Below are positions 25,165 through 35,096 of a DNA stretch of 64,000 bases, one piece after another; position 1 is the first letter of the stretch, and every line of letters starts with the position of its first letter. Origin of the DNA: JANPBY01 sp963851405. Its GTDB lineage: Bacteria; Actinomycetota; Actinomycetes; DATJPE01. The position numbers and the translations under genes are program-made. Below the pieces are notes generated by a model. That model was not told the origin of the DNA. It was given only the letters and a program-made list of their open reading frames with translations, and ran no database searches. The stretch spans positions 62,001 through 126,000 of the forward strand of contig CAWKPB010000004.1 in the NCBI GenBank assembly GCA_963851405.1, given 5' to 3'.

Positions 25165-27526
25165 CTAGCTCAGGGACAGGCCGGCGAGGGCCGCGTTGAC
25201 GATAGAGCCGGGCAGCAGGTCGTGCACCTCGTACAGGTCGTGCACCGAGCCGGACTGTCCGAACGCGTCCACGCCCAGCGGGACGGAGGCCACGCCCAGC
25301 GCCGATCCGATCCACGCCATGGCGTGGGATGCCGCATCGTGCACGGTGACGACGGGTGCACGGTCAGGGAACGCGGCGCGGAGGGCTCCAGGCACTGACG
25401 GCGTCGTGGCCGTTCGCACGCCCTGGCGCAGGGTGCGCTGCCAGGCGGAGTAGAGCCGGTCCAGGGAGGTGATGTCGACGACGTGGGCAGCGATGCCCTC
25501 GTCGGCGAGCTCCGCCGCGGCCGTCAGCACCTCCGGAAGCACCGCCCCGGACCCCACCAGGTGTACGACAGGTGCGCCAGCCTCAGCCAGCTCCGTGGCG
25601 TCCACCAGTCGGTAGGCGCCAGCCAGCACCTGGCGCCGGAGTACGGCGTCACCGATCCGCGCGCGGGCCAGATCGAAGGGCGCCTGGTCGACCGGACGCG
25701 TCGACAACCGGAAGTAGTAGGCGCCGTCGTCGTAGGGAGCCGCAGTGGCGGCGGCGGGCGGGCCAGCGGCGATGCGACCCAGTGCGTCGCACAGCAGCCA
25801 GTCGAGAGCCGGCGCGTAGGCAGGCTCGATGAACGTGACGCCGGGTAGTTCCAGACCGATCGATGCGGTGATCGTGGACTGGTGCGCGCCTCCCTCGGGC
25901 GCCAACGTGATGCCGGAGGGCGTACCCGCGATCACGAATCGCGAGCCGGAGTAGACCGCGTGGATGAACGCGTCGAGCCCGCGACAAACGAACGGGTCGT
26001 AGACCGTGCCGAACGGGTAGCAGCGGCTGGCCCGACAGATCCCAGGACAACCCCAGCTGCCCGAGCAGCAGAAACAGGTTCATCTCGGAGATGCCCAACT
26101 CGATGTGCTGGCCGCTCGGGCCCCTCCGCCCACTTCAGCACGGGATCCTCGTTCCACGCGCGCCGCTCTGTGGGGCTGTAGACCCCGGTGCGGTTGAGGA
26201 AACCGGCCAGGTTCGTCGACGTCGCGACGTCCGGCGCCGTAGTCACCAGGTGCCGGCCAACCTCCGCGTCGCGCGACAGGTCCACAAGAACTCGACCGAA
26301 GGCCTCTTGCGTGGACAGCGGCTTGCCGGATCGAACCCCCGTCGCTTCGGGTACGGCGAACCCGAGGGCTGGCTCGACGGCCGGGCGGGCCAGCGCCTCC
26401 CGTCGGACGTTGGTCCAGATGCCGGCCGGGGTGGCGGGGTCGAAGCGGTCCCATTCGTCTGCGTCGGTCAACCCGTGGGCCGTGCGAAGGTCCGCCGACC
26501 TGCTGCGAAGTCAGGAGCGCCGAGTGGTTGCGCGGGTTGCCGGCGATGGGCAGCCCCCAGCCCTTCACCGTGTAGGCGAAGACCACACTCGGGCGGTCGG
26601 TGATCGAGTCGCACTCCGCAAAGGCCTCCAGCATCGCCGCGAGGTCGTGCCCACCGAGGTCCTGGACGAGCGGGCCGAGGTCGTCGTCCGGCACACCGTC
26701 TAGGAAGTCCGAAACACCGTCGGGGGCACCGTCGAGGAAGCGCTTGCGCAAGTCCTCGCCTGCGGTGCCGAAGCAGCGACTGGTACTGCTCGTTGGGCAT
26801 CGCGTCGATCCAGGCGCGCAACGCCTCACCGCCCGGCCGGGCGAAGGCCTCGGTAAGCCGACGGCCGTACTTCACTTCGACGACGTGCCAGCCAGCCGCC
26901 GCGAACTGTCCGCGCCACTGCTGGATCCGCACGCCCGGGACGACCCGGTCCAGGGACTGCCGGTTGAAGTCGACGATCCAGGTGACGTTGCCGAGTCCCT
27001 CGGTGGCGGGGTCCGCGATCGCTTCCCAGATGTTGCCCTCGTCGAGCTCCGCGTCGCCGAGCAAGGCATAAAAGCGCGCCGCGTCGCGAGGTCCGAAGTG
27101 ATCGTCGACGTACCTGCGCGTAACAGCGGCAAACAGCGGGGCAGCAGCTCCGAGCCCTACTGAGCCGGTCGAGAAGTCGACGGGGTCGGGGTCCTTGGTG
27201 CGCGAGGGGTAGGACTGCAGTCCACCCCGCTGCCGCAGCCGGGTCAGATAGGACCGGTCGAGGTTCCCGAGCAAGTACTGGATCGAGTGGTAGACCGGCG
27301 ACGCGTGTGGCTTGACGCTGACCCGATCGGGAGCGTCGAGGTGGGCGAAGTAGAGCGCCGTCATCGCTGTGACGAGGGAAGCAGACGACGCTTGATGCCC
27401 GCCGACCTTGACGCCGTCCCCGCTGTCTCGGTCGTGATTGGCCGAGTCGACCATGCGGACCGCAAGCCAAAGCACACGGCGCTGGATCTCGTCGAGGACC
27501 TCGAGGTCCGGGGTATGCCTGTCCAC
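25165..27526 (-). CDS. AceE-like thiamine-diphosphate E1/transketolase family (four frameshifts)
   Basis: A ThDP enzyme resembling the homodimeric pyruvate dehydrogenase E1 and transketolases. The first part has PVYHSIQYLLGN, TGSVGLGAAAPLFAA and the ThDP motif GDAELDEGNIWEAI...DFNRQSLD; the middle has FAYTVKGWGLP and NHSALL; then GISEMNLFLLLGQLGLSW and EGGAHQSTITASIGLELPG in the pyrimidine domain, and a C-terminal QSGSVHDLYEVHDL. The frame changes at about 26773, 26496, 26117 and 26014; each is explained by one extra base. 2,362 bases minus four equals 786 codons exactly. It is about 100 residues shorter than E. coli AceE; substrate may be pyruvate or another 2-oxo acid. Starts 24 bases downstream of the HdeD gene on the same strand. 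Confidence 0.88.
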
Positions 27527-27550
27527 GGCGGACAGGGTAGTTGGTGGTGC

Positions 27551-28132
27551 TCAGGCAGTCGCGAGCGTCTTGCCTGTTGAACGCATCCGGAAGGCCGCGA
27601 AGATTTCGAAGACGCCGACAATGAGCAACCAGATGCCGAAGAAGGTCACCAAGACGTACAACGAGATGGCGGGCCAGAGCAGGATGACGAGGCCGCCGAT
27701 CATCAGCATGATCCCGCCGAAGATCGCCCACCCACGACCGGGAAACTCGTGGTCACCGATGGCTGCCATCACCATCGTGATGCCGTTGATCAGCCAGGCC
27801 ACCCCGATGATGACCGCCAGGAGCGCCACCGAGTGGGTGAAGGACTGAAAGGCGAAAACACCGAGGATCAGCGACAAGATGCCACCGATGGCGAGCATGA
27901 CGCGCATGCCCCCGGTGCGATCGCCGGTGAACGACTGGACCAGGTACGCCACACCGGTCACGATCAGGTAGATCCCGATGAACCAACTGACCACCAGGAT
28001 CGTCTCGTCCGGCCAGGCCAGCACCACGATGCCAAGCAAGACCGTGAGCAGGCCGGCGGTGAGCACCCAGCCCCACGTCCGTCCGAGGTATTGGCCGATG
28101 TCCTGCCGGTCTCGCGCGTTCAGTTCTGACAT
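27551..28132 (-). CDS. HdeD/DUF308 family membrane protein
   Basis: A 193-residue integral membrane protein with six predicted helices and the repeated pattern of paired helices with short basic turns seen in HdeD. WGWVLTAGLLTVLLGIVVLAWP and GVAWLINGITMV match this family's two-helix repeats. It starts with an ATG at 28132 and is followed by the AceE-like gene 24 bases on. In E. coli HdeD relates to acid resistance; here the function is unknown. Confidence 0.88.
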   Translation of the reverse strand: MSELNARDRQDIGQYLGRTWGWVLTAGLLTVLLGIVVLAWPDETILVVSWFIGIYLIVTGVAYLVQSFTGDRTGGMRVMLAIGGILSLILGVFAFQSFTHSVALLAVIIGVAWLINGITMVMAAIGDHEFPGRGWAIFGGIMLMIGGLVILLWPAISLYVLVTFFGIWLLIVGVFEIFAAFRMRSTGKTLATA

Positions 28133-28213
28133 GGTCGGTGCGCACTCCTCGTTCTCGCCATCGTGGGTCCCCCAACCTAGCGAACGCTTCCCCCGATCGC
28201 CGTCTGCGACCGG

Positions 28214-28963
28214 TCAAATCCGTCCGCTGTGCTTGACCCGGCTCAGGAAGGCGTAAGTCCGTTCGTTGTGCGACTGATCGAAGATCTGTTCGGGGGGACC
28301 GATCTCGGCGACGACGCCATCGTCGAGGAACGCCACCTGGGTGGAGACCTCACGGGCAAAACCCATCTCGTGGGTGGCCAAGACCATGGTCATGCCCTCG
28401 GACTTCAGATCCCGGATCACGTCTAGTACTTCGCCCACGAGCACCGGGTCCAGCGCCGAGGTGATCTCATCGAACAACATGAGCTCGGGCTCCATGGCCA
28501 GCGCTCGAACGATGGCAACTCGCTGTTGTTGCCCCCCGGAGAGCCTGTCGGGGTACTCCTTGGCCTTGTCCGCCAAGGAGAACCGCTCGAGCAGGGTCAA
28601 CGCGGCATCCTCGGCCTGCGTGCGGTGGCGCTTCAGCACCCGGCGCGGGGCCAAGGTGATGTTGTCAAGGACGCTGAGATGCGGGAACAGGTTGTAGCTC
28701 TGGAACACGATGCCGACTTTCTGCCGTACGGCGTCGACGTCGGCATCCAACGCGGTGACCTCGAGGTCGCCCACAAAGACTCGCCCAGCATCGATGTCTT
28801 CCAGTCCGTTCATGCAGCGCAGCATCGTGGACTTGCCCGATCCGGATGCGCCGATCATGGACAGGACCTCGCCTGCCCCGACTCGCAGCGAGACACCCCG
28901 CAACACCGCGTTCAGGCCAAAGGCCTTGTGTACGTCTTCGACGCGCAGCAGCGGCTCTGTCAT
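28214..28963 (-). CDS. Polar amino-acid ABC transporter ATP-binding protein
   Basis: A 249-residue ATPase of the GlnQ/HisP class. Walker A IGASGSGKSTMLRC, Q-loop FQSYNLFPHL, signature RLSGGQQQRVA, Walker B LMLFDEITSALDP and H-loop THEMGFAR are all present. The last gene of a three-gene importer: its ATG overlaps the permease stop (ATGA). Confidence 0.96.
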   Translation of the reverse strand: MTEPLLRVEDVHKAFGLNAVLRGVSLRVGAGEVLSMIGASGSGKSTMLRCMNGLEDIDAGRVFVGDLEVTALDADVDAVRQKVGIVFQSYNLFPHLSVLDNITLAPRRVLKRHRTQAEDAALTLLERFSLADKAKEYPDRLSGGQQQRVAIVRALAMEPELMLFDEITSALDPVLVGEVLDVIRDLKSEGMTMVLATHEMGFAREVSTQVAFLDDGVVAEIGPPEQIFDQSHNERTYAFLSRVKHSGRI

Positions 28964-29847
28964 GCCGCCCCCGACGCGAACTGCCTGCGCCGATCGCGCG
29001 CGATGAGCCAATCCGTGAACCTGGCCATGGGAATCGTCAGGGCGATGAACAAGATGGCCGCGAAGACGTACGCGGTGTAGTTGAAGTTGAAGGCGCCATA
29101 GATCTGCGCCGCGCGCAGTGCCTCGATCGGACCGAGAACGGCGACCAGCGCTGTGTCCTTCTGGAGCGAGATGAAGTCGTTGAGAAGGGGAGGGATCACT
29201 CGCCGCACGGCCTGCGGAAGCACCACGAACCGCATGGACTGATAGCCGGACAGGCCTAGAGACCGGGCGGCCGCCTTCTGGCTCGGATGGACCGACTCGA
29301 TGCCGGCGCGATAGACCTCCGCCACATAGGCGCTGTACGAGCACACGAGGGCGACCGTCCCCCACACGAGCTCCGACTTCGGCAGACCCTGGATGCCAAG
29401 GGCGGGGATCCCGAAGCCGAACAACAAGATGAGCAGGATGGTCGGGATGCCGCGAAAGACATCGGTCCAGATCGCGGCCAGCATGCGGAAAGGCAGGAAC
29501 ACCGGCCCCTTGAGGCCACGCATCAGCGCGATGATCAGGGCCAGGATCAGGATCAGGGGCTCGGCGATCAAGAACAATCTGATGTTCAACTTGAACGCTA
29601 CGAGCACATCCCCCGCCGCGGCCTTGAAGTCCTCAGCGTTGAAGAACGTCTCCTGGACGGCCGGCCATCCCGGCGCCGAGGTGATCGACACGATCAGGAT
29701 CGCGAAGACGACCACCGTACTGGCCGAAGCCAACACCCCGTTGCGCCGGCCACGGCGTCGGAGAGCCTCCCGACGGACCGGGTCGACGTACGGAACCGCA
29801 GGCGCGGGCGCACCAAGCGTGGGGGCTGGGCTGCCCCCTTCGCTCAC
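28960..29847 (-). CDS. Polar amino-acid ABC transporter permease
   Basis: A 295-residue HisM/GlnP-type permease with a long cytoplasmic N terminus, about five helices and the EAA loop VYRAGIESVHPSQKAAARSLGLS (EAA motif EVYRAGIESV...GQ-like AAARSLGL). DVFRGIPTILLILLFGFG is the usual helix after the periplasmic loop. Overlaps the binding-protein gene by 4 bases. Only one permease gene is present, so the channel would be a homodimer. Confidence 0.95.
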   Translation of the reverse strand: MSEGGSPAPTLGAPAPAVPYVDPVRREALRRRGRRNGVLASASTVVVFAILIVSITSAPGWPAVQETFFNAEDFKAAAGDVLVAFKLNIRLFLIAEPLILILALIIALMRGLKGPVFLPFRMLAAIWTDVFRGIPTILLILLFGFGIPALGIQGLPKSELVWGTVALVCSYSAYVAEVYRAGIESVHPSQKAAARSLGLSGYQSMRFVVLPQAVRRVIPPLLNDFISLQKDTALVAVLGPIEALRAAQIYGAFNFNYTAYVFAAILFIALTIPMARFTDWLIARDRRRQFASGAA

Positions 29848-30719
29848 TGGAACGTCGGGACGCCCGCCTGGCCCCCGAGGTACTCATCGGTGATGTCCTT
29901 GAGTGTGCCCTGAGCCGTGAGATTGGCGAGGCTCTGGTTGACGCACGGCAGCAGGGTGTTGCCCTTCTCGAAGAGCAATCCGAACTGCTCACCACCCTGG
30001 CCCGCCGGGAAAGCTCCCACGATCGTTCCATCGTTCAGCTCGACCGCGGTGATGTAGAAGGCGGTGGGCAGATCGACCACGATTCCGTCCACATTCCCGT
30101 TGGACAGGGACTTGGTTGCGGCGTTCGTGTCATCGAACACCGAGGCCGGGGTCGTCGGCTGAACGATGTCGTTGATGTAGGACAGGCTCGTCGTCCCCAC
30201 CTGGGCGCCAAGCTTCAGCGCCTGAAGATCGGCCACGGAGGTGGCCGAGGCGGCCGGAGTTCCCTCGATGGCGATAACCGCCTGCTGGACGTTGTAGTAG
30301 CCGTCGCTGAAATCGACGACCTCCGCGCGCTTGGGCGTGATCGAGATCTGGTTGATATCGAAATCGAAGTCCTTCGCACCCGGGGCGTAGGACTTGTTGA
30401 ACGGAACGACAACCCACTCCACCTGGTCCGGGGTGAAGCCCAGGTTCTCCGCGACGGCGTAGGCCACCGCGGACTCGAACCCCTTGCCGTTCGTGGGGTC
30501 GTTGTCCTGGAAATAGGGCTCGTACGCAGGCTTGTCCGTGCCGATGGTGAGGGTGCCTGGATTGACGAGGTTCAACGCCTCGATGCTGCAGTCGAGTTCG
30601 CTGCCCGTGGGTGTGGGCGCGGTTGTCGTGGTCGACGACTCGGTCGCACAGGCCGTCAGGGTGAGGAGCGCGGCCGCGCCAGCGGCTGCCGCGGCTCGGA
30701 CGCGAACAGGTCGGGACAT
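29844..30719 (-). CDS. Polar amino-acid ABC transporter substrate-binding lipoprotein
   Basis: A 291-residue family 3 binding protein. The signal has lipobox LTLTAC; a Thr/Ser-rich linker follows. PGTLTIGTDKPAYEPYFQD, GFESAVAYAVAENLGF, and FDFDINQISITPKRAEVVDFSDGYYNV (the Arg that clamps the carboxylate) are typical. Ligand probably a polar amino acid, not predictable. The ATG at 30719 gives a good signal; the GTG-like upstream frame is ignored. Confidence 0.93.
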   Translation of the reverse strand: MSRPVRVRAAAAAGAAALLTLTACATESSTTTTAPTPTGSELDCSIEALNLVNPGTLTIGTDKPAYEPYFQDNDPTNGKGFESAVAYAVAENLGFTPDQVEWVVVPFNKSYAPGAKDFDFDINQISITPKRAEVVDFSDGYYNVQQAVIAIEGTPAASATSVADLQALKLGAQVGTTSLSYINDIVQPTTPASVFDDTNAATKSLSNGNVDGIVVDLPTAFYITAVELNDGTIVGAFPAGQGGEQFGLLFEKGNTLLPCVNQSLANLTAQGTLKDITDEYLGGQAGVPTFQ

Positions 30720-30759
30720 GACGGGATTCCTCCGGGACGAGTGGTTGCTGTCGCGGAGC

Positions 30760-32172
30760 CTACCGACCGAGGGGGGCCGGGCGTCCGATCGACCCCGGAT
30801 CGTGACCCAGACCGCCACCCGCCCCGGGTAGCCGAATCCGCGGCGCTATCAGCGCACCGGCCACGGCGATCGCCGTCATGACCGTGAAGATGCCCGCAAA
30901 GGTCGGCGACATGGAGCCTCCGGCCAGATGCCCGGCCGCCAGGATCGAGGAGCCCACGACGATGGCCAAGGTCGACAACAAGCTGTCGGACACCTGCAGT
31001 CCCGCCGAGGTGAAGCCATGGTCCTCGACGGGCGCCAGGCCCAGCGCAACGACCGAGGTGGAGGCCATCCCCATCCCCATGCCGAGACCACCGAAGGTCC
31101 ACCCCACGGCCGCGAACCACGGGGGTACGGAGGTGGTCACTGTCGTCCCCACGATGACGATGGCTACGGCTACGGCCGAACAGCCCAGCCCGATGAGCAA
31201 CCAGCGTGGCTGATGACGAGCGGGGTGGCCTTGGAGGTACGCCCCGCAAGACCACCCGATGGCAGCGCCCGTGAGGGCGAGGCCAGACATCGTCGTCGAC
31301 AGGCCACGTTCGGTGACTAGGGCCAGGGGGATGAAGGCCTCCGCTCCGAAGAACGCGGCAGCCATGACCCCGCGCATGAGGACAGCCGTCGGGAGCCCCC
31401 GTTTCGCGCGCAGCGTGCCCGGTGGCATCAACCGCGGCGCAGTGACCGCCACCAGCGCAGCTGCGGCGATCACGAGACCCACGGCCACGCCGTCGCCTCT
31501 CGTCCCGCCGTACTGGAGGAGGGCCACACCGACGGCCGTGCCCAAAGCAGCCAGCACTCGCCTGGTGCGCACGGGCAGCCCCGTTCCACCCGTCAGCTGC
31601 GCCAAGGAAGGAGCAACCAGCAAAGCGACGGGAAGGGCAAGCACCAGGACACCAAGGAAAACCCAGCGCCAGGACGCGTGTTCGGTCAAGGCTCCGGCGA
31701 CCACGGGACCGATGATGGCCGGGATGACCCAGGCCGCCGACAGCCAGGCGAACACCTGCGGTCGGTGCTCGTCGTCGAAGACCCGGCCGACCACCACGTA
31801 GACGGCCACGACCGTCCCACCGGCGCCCAACCCCTGCAAGACCCGACCGAGAACGAACACCGCCATGTTCGAGGCCAGCCCCGCAACCAAGAGCCCAGTC
31901 GCGAACGAACCGATCCCGACGAGCATCGGAAGCCGGGGACCGCGCGAATCGCAGACCTCGCCAGAGACCACCGTGGCAAAGAGGAAGGCCACAAGGAAGG
32001 CGCTGAAGGCCCAACCGAAGGCAGCCAAGCCACCCAGATCCTTGACCACGACGGGCATGGCCGTGGCCACGGCCATCGCCTCGAAGGCCACCAGCGACAC
32101 CACGCAGATGAGGCCGATGGTCATGACGCGACCGCTGACGGCCGCCTGCCCGGACTGCGCGGGCCTCACCAC
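30760..32172 (-). CDS. MFS transporter (DHA2/EmrB-like)
   Basis: A membrane carrier of 470 residues with about 14 predicted helices, an N-terminal LVAFEAMAVATAMPVVVKDLGG, GEVCDSRGPRLPMLVG after helix 2 (motif A-like), and LGRVLQGLGAGGTVVAVYVVVG (motif B/C). Fits the DHA2 multidrug subfamily. The GTG at 32172 (or 32169) begins four bases after the DUF3039 stop, so translation is probably coupled. The substrate is unknown. Confidence 0.88.
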   Translation of the reverse strand: MVRPAQSGQAAVSGRVMTIGLICVVSLVAFEAMAVATAMPVVVKDLGGLAAFGWAFSAFLVAFLFATVVSGEVCDSRGPRLPMLVGIGSFATGLLVAGLASNMAVFVLGRVLQGLGAGGTVVAVYVVVGRVFDDEHRPQVFAWLSAAWVIPAIIGPVVAGALTEHASWRWVFLGVLVLALPVALLVAPSLAQLTGGTGLPVRTRRVLAALGTAVGVALLQYGGTRGDGVAVGLVIAAAALVAVTAPRLMPPGTLRAKRGLPTAVLMRGVMAAAFFGAEAFIPLALVTERGLSTTMSGLALTGAAIGWSCGAYLQGHPARHQPRWLLIGLGCSAVAVAIVIVGTTVTTSVPPWFAAVGWTFGGLGMGMGMASTSVVALGLAPVEDHGFTSAGLQVSDSLLSTLAIVVGSSILAAGHLAGGSMSPTFAGIFTVMTAIAVAGALIAPRIRLPGAGGGLGHDPGSIGRPAPLGR

Positions 32173-32176
32173 GGGG

Positions 32177-32473
32177 TCACTGGTCGGACCCGCCTGGCCC
32201 GTCGTCGCCCCCCCGCATCGAGTCGTAGATCTCCTTGCACTCAGGGCATACGGGGAACTTCCCTGGGTCACGGTTGGGGACCCACACCTTGCCGCACAGG
32301 GCGACGACCGGAGATCCGACCACAGCTGACTCGACGATCTTCTCCTTGCGCACATAGTGCGCGAAGCGCTCGTGATCGCCGCCCTCGCTGGGCGAGAGTC
32401 GGGTGTCCTCCTCGACCAGGGTCGCCGTACCGCCGGTGGTGTCGGGTCCGATCGGGGCCAGCGGGTCGCTCAT
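32177..32473 (-). CDS. DUF3039 family small zinc-ribbon protein
   Basis: A 98-residue acidic protein with GSPVVALCGKVWVPNRDPGKFPVCPECKEIYD, in which Cys residues in ALCGKVW and CPEC form a likely zinc ribbon. HYVRKEKIVESAV precedes it, typical of DUF3039, a family confined to actinobacteria. Function unknown. A perfect 7-bp inverted repeat lies just upstream of the start, and the MFS gene follows immediately. Confidence 0.93.
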   Translation of the reverse strand: MSDPLAPIGPDTTGGTATLVEEDTRLSPSEGGDHERFAHYVRKEKIVESAVVGSPVVALCGKVWVPNRDPGKFPVCPECKEIYDSMRGGDDGPGGSDQ

Positions 32474-32477
32474 GGTC

Positions 32478-32500
32478 TCAGTGTAGGAAGCGCACACTGA
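32478..32500. promoter_or_regulatory. Inverted repeat upstream of DUF3039
   Basis: TCAGTGT and ACACTGA form a perfect 7-bp inverted repeat with a 9-base centre, 5 to 27 bases upstream of the DUF3039 ATG. It would overlap the ribosome site, so a repressor or RNA hairpin is possible. Such repeats also occur by chance. Confidence 0.3.
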
Positions 32501-32532
32501 ACGTGGTGACGGGTGCGTCGGTCGGCGGGCCA

Positions 32533-33084
32533 TCAGTTGTCCGAGGGGTCGTCGGGATAGGTCGACACGAGGGCGAGATCGCCGCCTTGGCGGCGAAGGA
32601 CGTCCCGCCACAAGCGCTGCGGGTGTGGGGTGAAAGCGTCCCCCGATTCAGCGTTCACCACGTACCAGCCCCCCTCCACCACTTCCGCCTCGAGCTGGTC
32701 GGGCCCCCACCCGGAGTAACCCGCGAAGATCCGTACCGCCGTCAGCTGCGGGCCGAGGACATCGGGATCAACATCGAGGTCGACCAAGCCAAGGCCGGGC
32801 GCCGGTACGGCGCGAAAACCCTGAGGTTCGGAGGGACCGGGGACCTGGGCCACGCCGAGGGCCGAATCGGTCCCGACCGGTCCCCCGACGAACAACACCG
32901 GGTCCCCACTCACCAGGGGAGCCCACGCGTCCAACACGACGCCCACCGACACATCGCTCGGCCGGTTGATGACGACGCCAAGGGCCCCCTCCTCGTCGTG
33001 GTCGAGGACCAGCACGACACAACGACGAAAGTTGGGATCCTCGAGCTCGGGCGTGGCAACGAGCAACTGACCCGCGTACGACAT
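32533..33084 (-). CDS. YqgE/AlgH family protein
   Basis: A 183-residue protein of the UPF0301 family. GQLLVATPELEDPNFRRCVVLVLDHDEEGALGVVINRPS at the N terminus (seen as LVATPELEDPNF and GVVINRP) and a later RIFAGYSGWGPDQLE are diagnostic. Cytoplasmic; function unknown, reported as a possible regulator in some species. The ATG at 33084 was chosen; a GTG two codons upstream is possible. Divergent from the GATase gene. Confidence 0.94.
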   Translation of the reverse strand: MSYAGQLLVATPELEDPNFRRCVVLVLDHDEEGALGVVINRPSDVSVGVVLDAWAPLVSGDPVLFVGGPVGTDSALGVAQVPGPSEPQGFRAVPAPGLGLVDLDVDPDVLGPQLTAVRIFAGYSGWGPDQLEAEVVEGGWYVVNAESGDAFTPHPQRLWRDVLRRQGGDLALVSTYPDDPSDN

Positions 33085-33150
33085 CGACACCCGACCATCC
33101 TGCCCGTCGTTCGGGCGCACGGCCACGTCTGGGGGCCATAGGCTCTGCGC

Positions 33151-33828
33151 GTGCAGGTCCTCGTGCTCGCCAACAAGGCCGACCCGGAGGCGGGCTTCGT
33201 CGGCGATGCCCTCGTGGCACGCGGCGCTACCTTGATCACCGTCTGGCGAGAAGACACCGAGCAACCCCTTCCCCGACCAGCCGATCACGACCTGGTGCTG
33301 TCCCTCGGATCCGACTGGTCGGTCTACTGGCCTCGGGTAGCAGACGCGGTCGCCCGCGAGTCCGAGTTCCTGGTTGAGGCGATCAATGAAGCAGTCCCTG
33401 TGCTCGGGATCTGCTTCGGCGGGCAGATCCTGACCCACGCCCTCGGCGGCACCGTTCAACCGGTACCGACCGGGTGGGAGATCGGCTGGCACGGCATCGA
33501 CTCCGAGGTTCCCGACTTGATACCCGAGGGTCCCTATCTGCAGTGGCACGTGGACGGCTTCACCCCGCCGGTCGGCGCCAAGGAATGGGCGCGTTCGAGT
33601 TCGGGGTCCCAGGCTTACGCGTACGGCTCCGGGCTGGCGGTCCAGTTCCACCCGGAGGTCACCGCTGATGTGGTGCAACGGTGGGCCCAAGACAGCCTGA
33701 CCACCTTGGAGGCGGCCGGCACCGACCTCGACACTCTGGTCAGCGCGAGTCGCGCCCACGAGCCAGCGGCGGCCCTACGCGCGGACCGACTGGTCGATGC
33801 CTTCCTCAGCGGGAAGCTCACGCCATGA
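33151..33828 (+). CDS. Class I glutamine amidotransferase
   Basis: A 225-residue GATase domain protein. Nucleophile Cys88 in GICFGGQ, His167 and Glu169 in FHPEV complete the triad. No synthase partner domain is attached, so it resembles stand-alone GMP-synthase-like amidotransferases found in actinobacteria. Its stop overlaps the arcA start (ATGA), so it is transcribed and probably translated with arginine deiminase. GTG start. What it aminates is unknown. Confidence 0.9.
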   Translation: MQVLVLANKADPEAGFVGDALVARGATLITVWREDTEQPLPRPADHDLVLSLGSDWSVYWPRVADAVARESEFLVEAINEAVPVLGICFGGQILTHALGGTVQPVPTGWEIGWHGIDSEVPDLIPEGPYLQWHVDGFTPPVGAKEWARSSSGSQAYAYGSGLAVQFHPEVTADVVQRWAQDSLTTLEAAGTDLDTLVSASRAHEPAAALRADRLVDAFLSGKLTP

Positions 33829-35051
33829 CCTATCGGGTCGACTCAGAGGTCGGCCAGCTCCGTGAAGTGATCCTGCATCGGCCCGGGCTCGAGTTGTCCC
33901 GGCTCACTCCGCAGAACGTCCACGAGTTGCTGTTCGACGACGTCATGTGGGCCCAACGGGCCCGTGAGGAGCACGACGCCTTCGCTCAGAAACTGCGCGA
34001 CCGCGGCGTCACGGTCCATTACTTCGCTGACCTCCTCGGTGAGGTGCTCGACATCCCCGAGGCTCGGGACTGGGCGTTGGCGCGCCTCGCGACCGAAGAC
34101 ACGGTCGGGCCGCAGCTGCTGCCGGCGCTTCGGGATTTGGCTGACTCCGTGGGCGGCAGCGTCCTCGCCGACTACCTGATCGGCGGGATCCTCAAGAAGG
34201 ATCTCGAGCTACCCCGAAGCAGTTCACTGTTCTGGGAGTACCTGCAAGACAACGACTTCGTCCTGACGCCCCTGCCCAATCACCTGTTTCAGCGAGACAA
34301 CTCGGCGTTCGTCTACGCCGGGCTCTCGGTGCACCCGATGGCCAAACAAGCCCGGGTCCGCGAGATCGTGCACAGCCGCGCCATCTGGAAGTTCCATCCG
34401 AAGTTCAAGGACGAGGGTCTGCACTTCTACTTCGGTGATGACGACTTGTCGCATCAGCCGGCGACCGTCGAGGGCGGCGACATCCTGTGCATCGGAAACG
34501 GTGCGGTGATGCTAGGTATGGGCGAGCGGACCACACCGCAGGGGATCGGCCTGCTGGCCCGAGGCTACTTCTCGGATCCAGCACAACAGGTCACCACGAT
34601 CATCGTGGTCGAGATGCCCAGAGAGCGTTCGTTCATGCACCTCGACACCGCGATGACGATGGTTGACGCGGATGCCTTCTCCGTGTACCCCTACCTCCCC
34701 CCAGAGCTGAAGTCGTACACCCTGACCAAGGCGGACGATGGGGGCGGTTACACGATCCGGGAGAACGAGGAGCTGTTCCCCGTGGTTGCCGAGGCGCTGG
34801 GCCTGGACAAGGTGCGTGCCCTCAAGGCGCCCATCGACGAGATGGGCGCGGCCCGCGAACAGTGGGACGACGGCAACAACTTCCTCGCCGTGTCGCCCGG
34901 AGTCGTATTCGGCTACGAACGCAACTCCACCACCAACAACTTCTTACGCCGCAATGGAATCGAGATCGTTCCCATCGTTGGCTCCGAACTCGGACGGGGC
35001 CGCGGCGGCCCACGGTGCATGAGTTGCCCGATCCTGCGTGACCCTGCGTGA
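33825..35051 (+). CDS. arcA: Arginine deiminase
   Basis: Hydrolyses arginine to citrulline and ammonia. A 408-residue protein with the guanidine-modifying fold: LREVILHRPGLELSRLTPQNVHELLFDD at the N terminus (quoted short: EVILHRPG, LLFDD), VEGGDILCIGNGAVMLG and the C-terminal nucleophile Cys398 in GGPRCMSCPI. The ATG at 33825 overlaps the GATase stop. The next gene is ornithine carbamoyltransferase; no carbamate kinase (arcC) or antiporter (arcD) is in the window. Confidence 0.96.
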   Translation: MTYRVDSEVGQLREVILHRPGLELSRLTPQNVHELLFDDVMWAQRAREEHDAFAQKLRDRGVTVHYFADLLGEVLDIPEARDWALARLATEDTVGPQLLPALRDLADSVGGSVLADYLIGGILKKDLELPRSSSLFWEYLQDNDFVLTPLPNHLFQRDNSAFVYAGLSVHPMAKQARVREIVHSRAIWKFHPKFKDEGLHFYFGDDDLSHQPATVEGGDILCIGNGAVMLGMGERTTPQGIGLLARGYFSDPAQQVTTIIVVEMPRERSFMHLDTAMTMVDADAFSVYPYLPPELKSYTLTKADDGGGYTIRENEELFPVVAEALGLDKVRALKAPIDEMGAAREQWDDGNNFLAVSPGVVFGYERNSTTNNFLRRNGIEIVPIVGSELGRGRGGPRCMSCPILRDPA

Positions 35052-35096
35052 TCCATCCCCACCAGCCGCCCCTCTGACCTCGTGGAGGAACACCCC

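Noticed and set aside
30656..32014. Minus-strand frame of 452 codons inside the MFS gene
   Set aside because: Shadow frame in another phase; the MFS frame has the helices and motifs.
35082..35096. GTG start for ornithine carbamoyltransferase
   Set aside because: It would lie over the GGAGGA ribosome site; the ATG at 35097 has correct spacing.
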